Origin: Flavipsychrobacter sp.
GTDB lineage: Bacteria > Bacteroidota > Bacteroidia > Chitinophagales > Chitinophagaceae
Direction of reading: 5' to 3'
NCBI GenBank assembly: GCA_041392855.1
Contig: JAWKLD010000001.1
Location: forward strand, 1,784,001-1,848,000
Length of the DNA: 64,000 nucleotides
The position numbers were made by a program, and so were the translations under genes. Below, piece by piece: positions 1 to 8,751 of this stretch. Under the pieces are notes generated by a model. That model searched no databases and was not told where the DNA came from. It was given only the letters and a program-made list of their open reading frames with translations. How positions within the stretch are numbered: position 1 is the first letter of the stretch; each line of letters starts with the position of its first letter.

Positions 1-375
1 TTTCAAATACATATCTTTTACCTTACATGCCTTGTTTTCGCGCAGGGCATTTTTCATATCCCTACCATTCGGCACAAGCACGCTTAAGCGTCGGAAGCCA
101 TCGACTAAGAAAAGAAAAGTAAAACATAGAAAAGAAAAGCAAAGAAGATAGTATACCATACGTCGCAACGTCGATCGTTGCTAACTACATTTAAATCAAT
201 AAGTTTTATTTAATAATCACCCAACCTTAGTTTGTCACACTAATGTCTTTCCTTCCACTAACATTCAGCTTTGGTTCTGATCACACCTCTGCTAGTTTTA
301 GTAACCTATGCTCGTTATTCCGGAATTCACCGTCATAGAACCCTGATTTATTTTTTAAACAATTAAATAGCAACT
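1..375. other. Non-coding left edge
   Basis: No convincing gene is visible here. It holds a probable plus-strand terminator near the left edge, belonging to a gene outside the window, and the leader of the small secreted protein gene that follows. No clear -7 element was found directly before that gene. Confidence 0.5.
27..54 (+). terminator. Probable terminator of an upstream gene outside the window
   Basis: ATGCC pairs with GGCAT across a 14-base gap, with additional G/C pairing possible inside, followed by a short T run. The gene it would serve lies to the left of the window. Confidence 0.45.
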
Positions 376-864
376 ATGAAAAAACTACTGTTCACCATGG
401 CAGTACTATGCCTTACCGTGCTCTTTACTCACGCCCAAAACATCCACACGCTAACCATTAAAAATGTTACCAGTAATGACATCTATGTTATTATCAACGG
501 AAACACTATAGGAGGTGTACCTTGTGCACCAGACTACCGAAGTGCCATTATTGCCATTCCTCCCGGTGTTGTTGATTATATAGACCCTACTTATGTAACA
601 GGAGGTGTAAACAACTCAGGCGGCACTGCATTAGGTGCTAATGGTGTATTCAATACTGTAAATGTCTTTACTGCCAACCCTAACAGCGGATGCTCAGGAA
701 TGAAAATGTATCAGGCGGGACTCTGTAATGGTAATACGTCATTCAACAACGTACCTTTTTTCCATTACAACCCCACAGCTACTACTGTTTGTCAGTATAT
801 CGGTTCCTATACGATAAAGACGACACAAACAGGTAGCTCTAGTATGGAAATAGCCATTTACTAA
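376..864 (+). CDS. Small secreted Cys-containing protein (paralogue 1 of 5)
   Basis: A 162-residue protein of unknown function with a clear signal peptide (MKKLLFT start, hydrophobic core, cleavage after a THAQ-like site). The mature part is short and beta-rich. Its core is shared with the genes at 1009, 10335, 10921 and 62877: an N-terminal 'ITIKNxT' strand, a 'CxxxYRSxI' motif, 'DPxxVxGG', later cysteines, and a C-terminus ending in alternating hydrophobic residues. The cysteines suggest disulphides outside the cytoplasm. It is followed by a paralogue 144 bp downstream and probably shares its terminator. No enzymatic motif is visible, so the role is unknown. Confidence 0.8.
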   Translation: MKKLLFTMAVLCLTVLFTHAQNIHTLTIKNVTSNDIYVIINGNTIGGVPCAPDYRSAIIAIPPGVVDYIDPTYVTGGVNNSGGTALGANGVFNTVNVFTANPNSGCSGMKMYQAGLCNGNTSFNNVPFFHYNPTATTVCQYIGSYTIKTTQTGSSSMEIAIY

Positions 865-1008
865 CATCAATCAAAAAATATACTTAAGTATACCTAGCAG
901 GTGATGATCACACCTGACCGTATCTACATGCCTATACTTGCCTATTCATGACATGGTGAGTACATGCCCTATCAAACACTATTATTTAATCACTAAAAAA
1001 ACAATACA

Positions 1009-1488
1009 ATGAAAAAAATGTTTTTCGCCATAGCATTGCTATGTCTATGCACCATTTTTGCACAAGCACAAGGCACTAATGGCATCACCATTAAAAACAG
1101 TACGCCATGTCGAATTTATTTGGTACTGCACGGAGCCCAGCCAAGCGACCCTTCTTGTAGCAGTAATTATCGCAGCGGTATTGTTGCTGTAAATGCAGGA
1201 ACAACTATCAACTTTAATGACCCCTCTACTGTGCCTGGAGGCATGACCGACCCTATGAATAACCAATTGGGGAGCAATGGTCTATTTAGTATCGCCATTA
1301 TTTTTGAGAACAACCCTGTTACCTGTAGCGCACCTCAAGACTACCCTGCGGGGCTGTGCATAGGCACATCAACTATTGGCAATGTGCAAATAAAAAACAG
1401 TAACACCTGTACTGCATGTAATGGCAACACTTACTCCATATACACTACACAAACTGGCCCAAACACACAACAAATAGAAATACACTAA
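1009..1488 (+). CDS. Small secreted Cys-containing protein (paralogue 2 of 5)
   Basis: A 159-residue paralogue of the preceding gene. It has a signal peptide ending near AQAQ, then 'ITIKNSTPCRIYLVL', 'CSSNYRSGIV', 'DPSTVPGG' and a C-terminal Cys pair (CTAC). The motif order matches the other family members, so the tandem arrangement reflects duplication. The protein is probably exported and disulphide-bonded; no function can be assigned. A strong intrinsic terminator follows 26 bp after the stop codon. Confidence 0.8.
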   Translation: MKKMFFAIALLCLCTIFAQAQGTNGITIKNSTPCRIYLVLHGAQPSDPSCSSNYRSGIVAVNAGTTINFNDPSTVPGGMTDPMNNQLGSNGLFSIAIIFENNPVTCSAPQDYPAGLCIGTSTIGNVQIKNSNTCTACNGNTYSIYTTQTGPNTQQIEIH

Positions 1489-1513
1489 AACACACAAAAC
1501 ATATATATATGTT

Positions 1514-1540
1514 AGCCCTGCTCTATGCAGGGCTTTTTTG
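1514..1540 (+). terminator. Intrinsic terminator after the 376/1009 genes
   Basis: A perfect AGCCCTGC/GCAGGGCT stem with a 5-base loop followed by six T. Textbook rho-independent terminator on the plus strand. Confidence 0.9.
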
Positions 1541-1654
1541 TTGTAGTTATAATCGTTTAATAAAAGACAAGCTTACACCCGAACAAATTCGTTGGCACTA
1601 GTGCTTATTTTTTCTTCTTTTATACCGATTAGGTTTCATTTTTAGTGTAACGCA

Positions 1655-1684
1655 CCCCTGCTATTCATGGCAGGGGATTTTTTT
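1655..1684 (+). terminator. Second plus-strand terminator facing a convergent gene
   Basis: CCCCTGC/GCAGGGG stem, 8-base loop, then ATTTTTTTAG. The T run overlaps the end of the convergent minus-strand gene whose stop codon is at 1683. It is a back-up terminator for plus-strand transcription, or ends a short transcript from 1545-1655. Confidence 0.7.
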
Positions 1685-2264
1685 AGCACAACCTTATCTT
1701 ACTTTGCAGAAAGGCGTATAGTTTTCTATGCTGCTGCACTACATCAGCAAGTAGTTGTTCCGTTATAGGTTCGGGCTGTGCTACCCCGCTCCAAAAATGC
1801 CTATCCATAAAGGCATCGAAAAAATTCATTAACGGATATCCACTAAAGGCATCTGTCCAACTCTCATCCTCTATTTGGTAGCAGTAGTCGCTGGCAAAGT
1901 TTTTGGCCGTAACGGTATGGTCGAAGAGCGCAACGTTCTCTACATCTATAGCAGTTGCATTCAGCAGGTCAAGGTCTACCACCGTATCGGGCTCAATGGG
2001 GAGTTTTATTGCTGCCAGCCAACCATCCCAGTTGCTCTTGTCAAATGCTTGGTCCCATTGCTGGACGTAAGCAATAGCATCTTCTACAGTTAGGAATAAA
2101 AGGAAATGCCCCTGCTCATCTATCAGCATTTTATCCTCCTCGTTAAAGCTGGTCTTATCTACCCCCCATATGGTACAGTACTCCATATCCTGATACAGCA
2201 TCTCTACTACATAGCGCTGATACTGCTCGCAAACTTCTTCGTTATGCTCTGTGTAGTCCTCCAC
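1683..2264 (-). CDS. Acidic cytoplasmic protein, third gene of a tandem triplet
   Basis: A 193-residue protein without signal peptide or membrane segments, rich in Asp/Glu and aromatic residues. It is a paralogue of the two genes upstream on the same strand: all share 'TEHNxxVCxxYxRxVVE', 'DKMLxDExGxFLLFxTxxxAIAY', 'WDGWLxxIxLPIEP' and 'DLDLLN'. The start is a GTG lying two bases after the TAA of the upstream gene, implying translational coupling. No characterised family is recognised. The size, acidity and tandem duplication resemble immunity-protein clusters, but no toxin is adjacent. Confidence 0.75.
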   Translation of the reverse strand: MEDYTEHNEEVCEQYQRYVVEMLYQDMEYCTIWGVDKTSFNEEDKMLIDEQGHFLLFLTVEDAIAYVQQWDQAFDKSNWDGWLAAIKLPIEPDTVVDLDLLNATAIDVENVALFDHTVTAKNFASDYCYQIEDESWTDAFSGYPLMNFFDAFMDRHFWSGVAQPEPITEQLLADVVQQHRKLYAFLQSKIRLC

Positions 2265-2266
2265 GT

Positions 2267-2875
2267 TTACATGATTTTCACCCTATTAGAAACAGCAGTG
2301 TAAAGCAACTTTTGGTTGGTTATTATATAATCCATTGACATTATACCTACACGATACTGTCTTATAATATTATTGCGCTCTTTTTCATCACCTTTTATAT
2401 ACTTATCTACTACAGTGCTAATACCATTTAAAGAACCTTTGCCTTTGCCATTCCCATTCTCCATATCTACTCCCCAACACAAATCAACTTGGTCACAATA
2501 TTCCTCTGCAAAATCTATTGCATCTACGGTATGGATATATGCAGGGAAGTTGTCTAAGTCCATGCTGTCTACATTAAGCAGGTCGAGATTTATTGACAGA
2601 CCTGGTTCGATGGGGAGCTTTATTTGCGACAACCATGCTTCCCAGTTTTCTTTATCGAAAAGATTTTCCCAGTTTTTAGCATAGTCTATTGCATTGTCTA
2701 TGGTTTTAAAGAGTAATAAACTTTCCTCTCCATCTAATAGAACTTTATCAAAGTAGTTATCCTGCCAGTCGCCACCTCTTAGCGTGTAATACTCCTCTCC
2801 TTTGTAGTGTACTCTTACTACAAAACGGTCATATTCGTTAGAAAGCTTCTCATTATGCTCTGTATAGTCCTCCAC
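2267..2875 (-). CDS. Acidic cytoplasmic protein, second gene of a tandem triplet
   Basis: A 202-residue paralogue of both neighbours, again starting with GTG two bases after the upstream stop. The first residues (MEDYTEHNE) are the same as in the downstream copy. The middle carries a short Gly/Lys/Asn-rich stretch (GNGKGKG) absent from the others. It ends in 'VKIM', as the upstream copy ends in 'IKIM', so the duplication unit includes the gene junction. Function unknown. Confidence 0.75.
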   Translation of the reverse strand: MEDYTEHNEKLSNEYDRFVVRVHYKGEEYYTLRGGDWQDNYFDKVLLDGEESLLLFKTIDNAIDYAKNWENLFDKENWEAWLSQIKLPIEPGLSINLDLLNVDSMDLDNFPAYIHTVDAIDFAEEYCDQVDLCWGVDMENGNGKGKGSLNGISTVVDKYIKGDEKERNNIIRQYRVGIMSMDYIITNQKLLYTAVSNRVKIM

Positions 2876-2877
2876 GT

Positions 2878-3456
2878 TTACATGATCTTTATCTTCTTAG
2901 CGATAAGATCATACACCTCGTTGAGCTTAGGAACAGCGTCTTCTTCTAACCCTTTAGGAATGGGTGGTGCTTCTGTGCCTTCTTCCAAGTAGGTGTCTAT
3001 ATATAGGTCAAAAAGTGTCTCTAAAGGATGCTCATAAAACAAGTCCATCAAGTACTCGTCTCCCGACTGGTGGGCATAGTCGCTCACAAAGTTTTGGGTA
3101 TTGATAAGTTCTTCAAAACTCTCTTCGGTAGAGATGTCTATCTCTTCATCCTGCAATAGATCCAGGTCTATACCCATATGCGGGGTTAATGGTAGATTTA
3201 TTTCTTTTAGCCAACCATCAAAACGCTCACGATCGAATAGATCCTTTTGCTCTTTTACATATGCTATGGCAGCATCTATGGTTTTGAACAGTAGGAACTG
3301 CCCTTCCTCATCTACCAGCATTTTATCTTCTTCTTCGGGGCTGGTGTGGTCGGTACCCCAGATGGTATAATAATAATTGCCCGTGTACTCTATCTCTATT
3401 ACAAAACGCAGGTAGCGCTCGCATACGGCAGCATTGTGCTCGGTGTTGTTGGCCAT
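2878..3456 (-). CDS. Acidic cytoplasmic protein, first gene of a tandem triplet
   Basis: A 192-residue protein beginning with a normal ATG (MANNTEHN), making it the promoter-proximal gene of the triplet. The sequence is acidic, with conserved 'YYTIWGTDHTS', 'EEDKMLVDEEGQFLLFKT' and 'FDGWLKEINLPLTP'. No membrane segment, signal or catalytic motif is visible. Its two downstream copies are translationally coupled to it. Function unknown. Confidence 0.75.
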   Translation of the reverse strand: MANNTEHNAAVCERYLRFVIEIEYTGNYYYTIWGTDHTSPEEEDKMLVDEEGQFLLFKTIDAAIAYVKEQKDLFDRERFDGWLKEINLPLTPHMGIDLDLLQDEEIDISTEESFEELINTQNFVSDYAHQSGDEYLMDLFYEHPLETLFDLYIDTYLEEGTEAPPIPKGLEEDAVPKLNEVYDLIAKKIKIM

Positions 3457-3733
3457 ACAAATACTATTGAGCCTGCAAGTTAGTCAATACCTTTTGCTTT
3501 TGGATAGATGGGGTGCTCGAGCTATAGAACTAATTCGTACCGATTCTGTTGCTTTTCTATTTACTTTATATTTGAAAAACAGGGGTTTTCTATTTTACAC
3601 GGCACCTTCGCTTCCTATGGCGAGGGTGTATTTTTTTAGTATGCCATCTCACCCAACTATCACGCTGCAAACGGTAGTCTTTTATATAGATACCCCTCAT
3701 TCGATTCATTTCAAATAAACGTATATTTAGTTT
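3457..3733. other. Intergenic region with an orphan promoter-terminator pair
   Basis: This separates divergent genes. It contains a match to the -7 consensus (TATATTTG, 3567-3574) on the plus strand and, about 30 bp later, an intrinsic terminator with no gene between. No other structure was seen. Confidence 0.4.
3603..3637 (+). terminator. Orphan plus-strand terminator
   Basis: CACCTTCGC pairs with GCGAGGGTG (one G-T wobble) and is followed by seven T and AG, the same tail as the terminators at 1655 and 5131. No plus-strand gene lies upstream. Confidence 0.6.
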
Positions 3734-5101
3734 ATGAGAACCTTTAAACTTCTGTCAATATTATTACTATTCAGCGGCACGCTTTCAGCACAAAGCAGAC
3801 TCGTAGCCTACTACAAAACAATAGCCCCTGCCAGTTCTTCCAAGTCTGTTGACACAGGAGTATATATCTATAACTTCAACAATAGAACTATTGACAAACC
3901 CGACACTTTAATAAAAAGGAAATATTCCCTTAACCAGTATTTTCTAGGAGGGAAAACAATGTATACCTATGACAAGAACTGGAACAATGTAAAAACCATA
4001 TCGACATTTGCTGCCATATTTAGTAATACACTATACAATTTAGATGCAGAATATTCCACCTACGACAACAACAATAACAACACATCTCGTATAAATTTAG
4101 TCTGGAACGACAAGACCAACCAGTGGGACAGCGCTACAAGAAAAACAAGAACTTTTGACGCAAATGGAAATTGGACAACCTACTTGTTTGAACAACAGGA
4201 CGCTAACAATAAGCTCAAAAAAGAGTTCAGATATAGCAACACCTATAATAACAACAAAAAAATCACGCTAGGTATTCGTGAAAAATGGGATGGCGCCACA
4301 GCGTCATTCGACTCTAATCAACGGCATACTTATACTTACGATGCCAACAACAACTTAGACACCACCTTTGTTGAAGACTATAAAAATAATAAATGGGAGC
4401 CTTACAGCAGGTACACCTACGTCTATAATAGTAGCCACCAAGTCACCTCAAAGATGGTAGAGTTCTTTAAACAAAATGGTGACACCTCTAGGAAAGTGAC
4501 CATATACACCTATGATGCTCAGGGCGACCTGGATACTGTTTACCATAAGCATAACGATTTCAACCCGGCTACCCTAACCGACCACGTAAAAGAAGTGCAT
4601 ATATATACTAGTAAAAACCCGTTGGTAAAAAATGTAATTGAATACGCTTATGACAGGACTACCAAGAGCTTTAAAAATGGGCTCAAGATATATACATCAT
4701 ACAATAGCTATAACCAACTAACGATGAAAGTAACCAAGCACTGGGATACTATTGCCAACGATTGGAGGTTCAATGGCCTTAGGGGCGATAGTGCCCGTTA
4801 TTACTACGAGGCTGTCTGGCCATTATCTGTCAATACAGCAAAGGAGCATAAAATAAAAACTACTGTATATCCTAACCCATCTAGCGGGCATTTTATTAAT
4901 GTGCAAGTAATGGAGCATAACGGGCAGCCTTATACTATAGTCATTAGCACAGTACTTGGCAGGGTAATCGCTCAATACGAAGTTGAGGATGGGGCTGCAC
5001 TTAAAACCATAGCCACAGACCAGCTACCAAGTGGACAATACCTACTCTCTATAGTAACAAGAACAGGTAAAGCATCCCAGCTTTTTTCTATAGAACGGTA
5101 A
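3734..5101 (+). CDS. T9SS-secreted protein with Tyr/Asp repeats (family member 1 of 7)
   Basis: 455 residues: signal peptide (LLFSGTLSAQ), a long central region of imperfect repeats with 'YTYDANNNLDT', 'WNDKTNQWDSATR' and 'YTYDAQGDLDTVY' signatures, and a C-terminal T9SS sorting domain beginning 'VYPNPSSG' and ending 'GQYLLSIVTRTGKASQLFSIER'. The repeats alternate Tyr-x-Tyr-Asp strands with Trp/Asn turns and resemble YD/RHS-like beta repeats. Probably displayed on or released from the cell surface. Six paralogues lie within the next 10 kb. Ligand unknown. Confidence 0.85.
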   Translation: MRTFKLLSILLLFSGTLSAQSRLVAYYKTIAPASSSKSVDTGVYIYNFNNRTIDKPDTLIKRKYSLNQYFLGGKTMYTYDKNWNNVKTISTFAAIFSNTLYNLDAEYSTYDNNNNNTSRINLVWNDKTNQWDSATRKTRTFDANGNWTTYLFEQQDANNKLKKEFRYSNTYNNNKKITLGIREKWDGATASFDSNQRHTYTYDANNNLDTTFVEDYKNNKWEPYSRYTYVYNSSHQVTSKMVEFFKQNGDTSRKVTIYTYDAQGDLDTVYHKHNDFNPATLTDHVKEVHIYTSKNPLVKNVIEYAYDRTTKSFKNGLKIYTSYNSYNQLTMKVTKHWDTIANDWRFNGLRGDSARYYYEAVWPLSVNTAKEHKIKTTVYPNPSSGHFINVQVMEHNGQPYTIVISTVLGRVIAQYEVEDGAALKTIATDQLPSGQYLLSIVTRTGKASQLFSIER

Positions 5102-5130
5102 TTTTTAGTCAACATATTGATAGATAACAG

Positions 5131-5164
5131 CACCTCCACTTGGCATAATGGGGGTGATTTTTTT
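5131..5164 (+). terminator. Terminator after the 3734 gene
   Basis: CACCTCCA pairs imperfectly with TGGGGGTG, followed by ATTTTTTTAG. The T run overlaps the stop codon of the convergent minus-strand gene. Confidence 0.65.
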
Positions 5165-6335
5165 AGTATTCTTCGTAGGTGTAGGTGGTTATATGTCTGT
5201 AACTATTTCTTTTCTTTTTGGGATAATAGTCATACGTAGTTCTCTTATACACCTTTTTTCTCAGGTAGCCAGAAGTAGCATACTTATATACGGTCATTCT
5301 GGTCTCCTGAGGCCTATTGCCTTGAGCATTGTACAAATTGTACAACGTATAACTTTTGTTCACTAAAAAGCCTCTATTGTTATACTTATACTCTTCCACC
5401 GTTTTAAACCCATCATCAAAATCAAAATTATACGTCCAGTGCTTAATTTTCTTTATTACTCTATTTAGCGTATCTCGCTCTTCGACAAATTTTGTTTGTG
5501 TCGAACTAGTCACCTTGCCAAAAAGATATTTATCCTCTATTCGGGTATTACTATCTAAATATATAATGTTAGTTGAGTCTTTCTCCGTGTACTCGCCATC
5601 ACTATCCATGCTACAGGTAGTAATGAGGATGGGCTTTTTATTCTTATCGTACCAAATACGTTTAGCTTCGAGACCATACATTTTAGGCTTTACTAATTGA
5701 CAACTAATAGTTGCCCCAGCATATATATGCTCTTGTAAATTCGTCAAAACAGGTGTTACGATATAATCAGGTTGTTCCCCTGAAGAAGAAATCTGAGGCT
5801 GTATATCCATTTCATAATGCTTCACCAAAAAAGTATCCTCCCCTTTATAAAACATAGAATCTACTGACATCAATTGCAGACCATAGCTAGTCAACGTATT
5901 AAAATCGAGGGTATCATTTATAAGGTCGTCAAAAGTTAGTCTTTCATATGCTTTGTAAAAATACTCTTTTGCTACCAGCTGTTGTTTAGCATTGTATTTA
6001 TAGCACATAAAAGGTATTGTAGCATCATCACGATACCAGTATAGGTAGGAGGTATCTAAAAGTCCAATATCATTGTATATGTCCACCGCAGATATTTTCA
6101 TCTTTTCATCAAAAAAATACAAATGCCGCATTGTATCGAAAAGCACTTTTTCCGCATCAAATGAGCTACCTCTTTGTGTGCCTTTTTTATAGCTATATTT
6201 AGTAATGGAACAATCCTTATCCATCCCATAGTGGTAACAATTACAATCCTTCACTTCCACCAGCCTATACCGCTGCCCATAGCTATAGGTAGCTAAGAGG
6301 AGGAGTATTGATATGTAACATACGGTTCTCATCAT
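5163..6335 (-). CDS. Secreted Tyr-repeat protein lacking a T9SS tail (member 2 of 7)
   Basis: 390 residues with a signal peptide (MMRTVCYISILLLLATYSYGQ). The mature part starts 'RYRLVEVKDC', shared with its two operon partners, and carries the same 'YTYNFDFDDG' and 'YKYNNRGFLVNKSY' repeats as the larger family. It stops at 'TYTYEEY' with no YPNP sorting domain. The start codon follows directly on the stop of the upstream gene, so the two are co-translated. Without the tail it may remain in the periplasm. Function unknown. Confidence 0.8.
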   Translation of the reverse strand: MMRTVCYISILLLLATYSYGQRYRLVEVKDCNCYHYGMDKDCSITKYSYKKGTQRGSSFDAEKVLFDTMRHLYFFDEKMKISAVDIYNDIGLLDTSYLYWYRDDATIPFMCYKYNAKQQLVAKEYFYKAYERLTFDDLINDTLDFNTLTSYGLQLMSVDSMFYKGEDTFLVKHYEMDIQPQISSSGEQPDYIVTPVLTNLQEHIYAGATISCQLVKPKMYGLEAKRIWYDKNKKPILITTCSMDSDGEYTEKDSTNIIYLDSNTRIEDKYLFGKVTSSTQTKFVEERDTLNRVIKKIKHWTYNFDFDDGFKTVEEYKYNNRGFLVNKSYTLYNLYNAQGNRPQETRMTVYKYATSGYLRKKVYKRTTYDYYPKKKRNSYRHITTYTYEEY

Positions 6336-7415
6336 TTAGTAGGCTTCGTAGGTGTAGGTGGTTTTCTCAACAGTTTCAAAATTAACGCCATCGTCAGATA
6401 CGCTCTCCTCTAGTTCTAGCAAGCGATTATCAGAAGTATAACGATAGTGCCACAAACCTACATAGTCTATATCATAGCCGCCTTCTTCGTAATACTTAGA
6501 AATCTTAAACATCAATGTTTGACCTGATTCATTATAAGTCTGTTCCAGCTTGCGCATAGGTGTATACTCCTTTTCGTAATACCTGCTGATCGTTGCCACT
6601 TCATTATCACCTACATAACTATACTCTTTATCTTCTCTATATCCTTTTACCCGCTTAGCATCATAATTGTCGTAGTATTGCGTTACAATACTGCTTAGCT
6701 TACCTTTTTTGTATCTCCATTTTGTAATAGCTGTAATATTACCTCCGTAGTAGTCTGTTTCCTTAACCAACTTGCCTTTTAAATTATATCTATACTTTTC
6801 TTCAATTTTACACCCTTCATTGAAATAGCAATTGTATAGTTTATGCACATGACGATTACCCAAAAAGTAATCATACTTACCTTTTTTAATTAATCTAAAA
6901 TCGTATTTGGTGGGACGGGTAAAAGAGTTGTCTAAACCTTTAGCATTTGACTCATAAAACATAACATCAATCAGCTTGTCTGTTTTACTGTATGTATAGG
7001 TATCTTTTCTTACAGGCACGTATGAACCATTTTGATACAAGTAGGTTTCCCCAAAATTCATTGTACCATCTTGCATTGTATCAACTGCATACAGCTCAAC
7101 TTGCATATATTTATGAAGCTCAAGCAAAGCTCCACTTTTACTGTAGTTGTAAACGTACAAATCATTCAGATAAAGGCTATCACCTTGTATTATAAAATGA
7201 AACGCAGTATCATAAAATGGCAAATGCTGTCCCTTTGGATGCGGTGATATTTTACACTCTCTATATCCATACCTAGATATTTTTGTCACACTTTCTATCA
7301 TGCGTGTACCATTACTATCATACTCATACGTAGAGTCGGCCACCAGCCTATACCGCTGACCATAGCCATGGGTAGCTAGGAGAAGTAGTATTGATATGTA
7401 ACAGGCGGTTCTCAT
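6336..7415 (-). CDS. Secreted Tyr-repeat protein lacking a T9SS tail (member 3 of 7)
   Basis: 359 residues, with a signal peptide almost identical to the downstream copy (RTACYISILLLLATHGYGQ), then 'RYRLVADSTYEYDSNG' and repeats such as 'YRYNLKGKLVKETDYYGG' and 'YTYSKTDKLIDVMFY'. It ends 'KTTYTYEAY', again with no sorting domain. It sits three bases after the upstream gene's stop in a three-gene operon. The near-identical signal peptides indicate recent duplication of the 5' end, with divergent repeat regions. Confidence 0.8.
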   Translation of the reverse strand: MRTACYISILLLLATHGYGQRYRLVADSTYEYDSNGTRMIESVTKISRYGYRECKISPHPKGQHLPFYDTAFHFIIQGDSLYLNDLYVYNYSKSGALLELHKYMQVELYAVDTMQDGTMNFGETYLYQNGSYVPVRKDTYTYSKTDKLIDVMFYESNAKGLDNSFTRPTKYDFRLIKKGKYDYFLGNRHVHKLYNCYFNEGCKIEEKYRYNLKGKLVKETDYYGGNITAITKWRYKKGKLSSIVTQYYDNYDAKRVKGYREDKEYSYVGDNEVATISRYYEKEYTPMRKLEQTYNESGQTLMFKISKYYEEGGYDIDYVGLWHYRYTSDNRLLELEESVSDDGVNFETVEKTTYTYEAY

Positions 7416-7418
7416 GGT

Positions 7419-8603
7419 TTAGTAGGCTTCGTAGGTGTATACTTTTCTTTCCACCAATTTCTTTCTTTCTTCTTTGGGAGCAGTTTCTTCAATTAAGTAA
7501 TGGCTAGTAGTTGCTTTCTTTCCATAAATGTCATAAGTAGTTTCTACTAAGCTTTGGCTAATTGGCTGTGTTCTTGCAGTGTCTTCATATTGTGTAGTTG
7601 CTTCAGCTATCAATTTGCCCATACTATTGTAGCTATACTTTACTTCTTTTACACTAGCCAGCGATTGTATACCACTTGTTACAGACAGCATAGTTGCCAC
7701 TGCTCCTTTGGGGGTATAGGTATATCGAGTAAAGCCTTCATAGACAAACGAATCAGGTGTACGAGCTAAATTTTTATGCTCTACAAGCTGCCCTTTATCA
7801 TCATACTGTTTATACTCCTTATGCCATATTGCAAGGGTGTCCTCTTCAGATACGATATAGGTATTACTTAGTTGCCTGTTCTGCGCACTATCATAAATAT
7901 ACCTTTTCTCAAAGTGTAGAGGTGTCTCCTTATCAACTATGCCATAATAGTCGGGATTATTGACATACTCTTCTGTAACGCTTATTTGTCCGTCTATATA
8001 TATATCCTTCCCCATCATTACTAATGTGCTATCATTGTTGATACCGTACCCTACTCTATTTGTAAGCTTCCCATCTTTATATGCCAATACAACTTTCGCC
8101 AATAAAGTAAAATGAGGCTCTTTGACGACCGTGTCTGTAATTACTGCTTTCTCCATTGGCACCATTGCTGTACTCGCCAGCATATCAGTATAGGTATACG
8201 ATGTAGTAGGTAGTGTATCGTTTGTATAGTCTACTGCCGTAAAACTTATGGGGTGCTTACCATTTGCATATGGCCTATATTGCCATGCAGTGTCTTGCAA
8301 TCCAAAATGATTGTAAGAGCGAACTTCTTTTTCTAGCAGCCGTACCTCCCCATCCATCTCATAGGTATAGCGTAGAAAGGTATCACAATCTGCTCTTGGG
8401 TTCTCGTAAGTGCGCCTGCCACTACTATCTTCTTTGTACCGATATTGCAGCACACTCACTACACTCGAATCAAAAAATTTTGACCACCCATATTTATAGG
8501 TTGTCTCTTCCACTAGTCTATACCTACCCTCTTGGTACTCTTCTTTACAGCCAGAGGCAGCTACTACGATTAAGAAAACAATTAAAAAGGTTGACAGCTT
8601 CAT
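7419..8603 (-). CDS. Tyr-repeat lipoprotein, first gene of a three-gene operon (member 4 of 7)
   Basis: 394 residues when started at the internal ATG that gives a proper lipoprotein signal (MKLSTFLIVFLIVVAASGC, lipobox ASGC); an in-frame start nine codons earlier is less likely. The mature part begins 'KEEYQEGRYRLVEETTYKYG', then repeats with 'YTYEMDGEVRLLEKE', 'YTYTPKGAVATM' and 'YSYNSMGKLIAE', ending 'KVYTYEAY'. It is anchored as a lipoprotein while its partners have ordinary signal peptides, so the three products may act together in the periplasm or outer membrane. Function unknown. Confidence 0.78.
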   Translation of the reverse strand: MKLSTFLIVFLIVVAASGCKEEYQEGRYRLVEETTYKYGWSKFFDSSVVSVLQYRYKEDSSGRRTYENPRADCDTFLRYTYEMDGEVRLLEKEVRSYNHFGLQDTAWQYRPYANGKHPISFTAVDYTNDTLPTTSYTYTDMLASTAMVPMEKAVITDTVVKEPHFTLLAKVVLAYKDGKLTNRVGYGINNDSTLVMMGKDIYIDGQISVTEEYVNNPDYYGIVDKETPLHFEKRYIYDSAQNRQLSNTYIVSEEDTLAIWHKEYKQYDDKGQLVEHKNLARTPDSFVYEGFTRYTYTPKGAVATMLSVTSGIQSLASVKEVKYSYNSMGKLIAEATTQYEDTARTQPISQSLVETTYDIYGKKATTSHYLIEETAPKEERKKLVERKVYTYEAY

Positions 8604-8751
8604 AAATAAGGTTGTGCTACCAAGATACAATATAGGTACTGCACTATCACTACGTGCTTGGTATCGGTTTTGTCATTTATAGGGGCAATAAAACCGCCTC
8701 AATTCCGTTAAAAAAAATTACCATATCTTTAGTATACAACTCTATACACTC

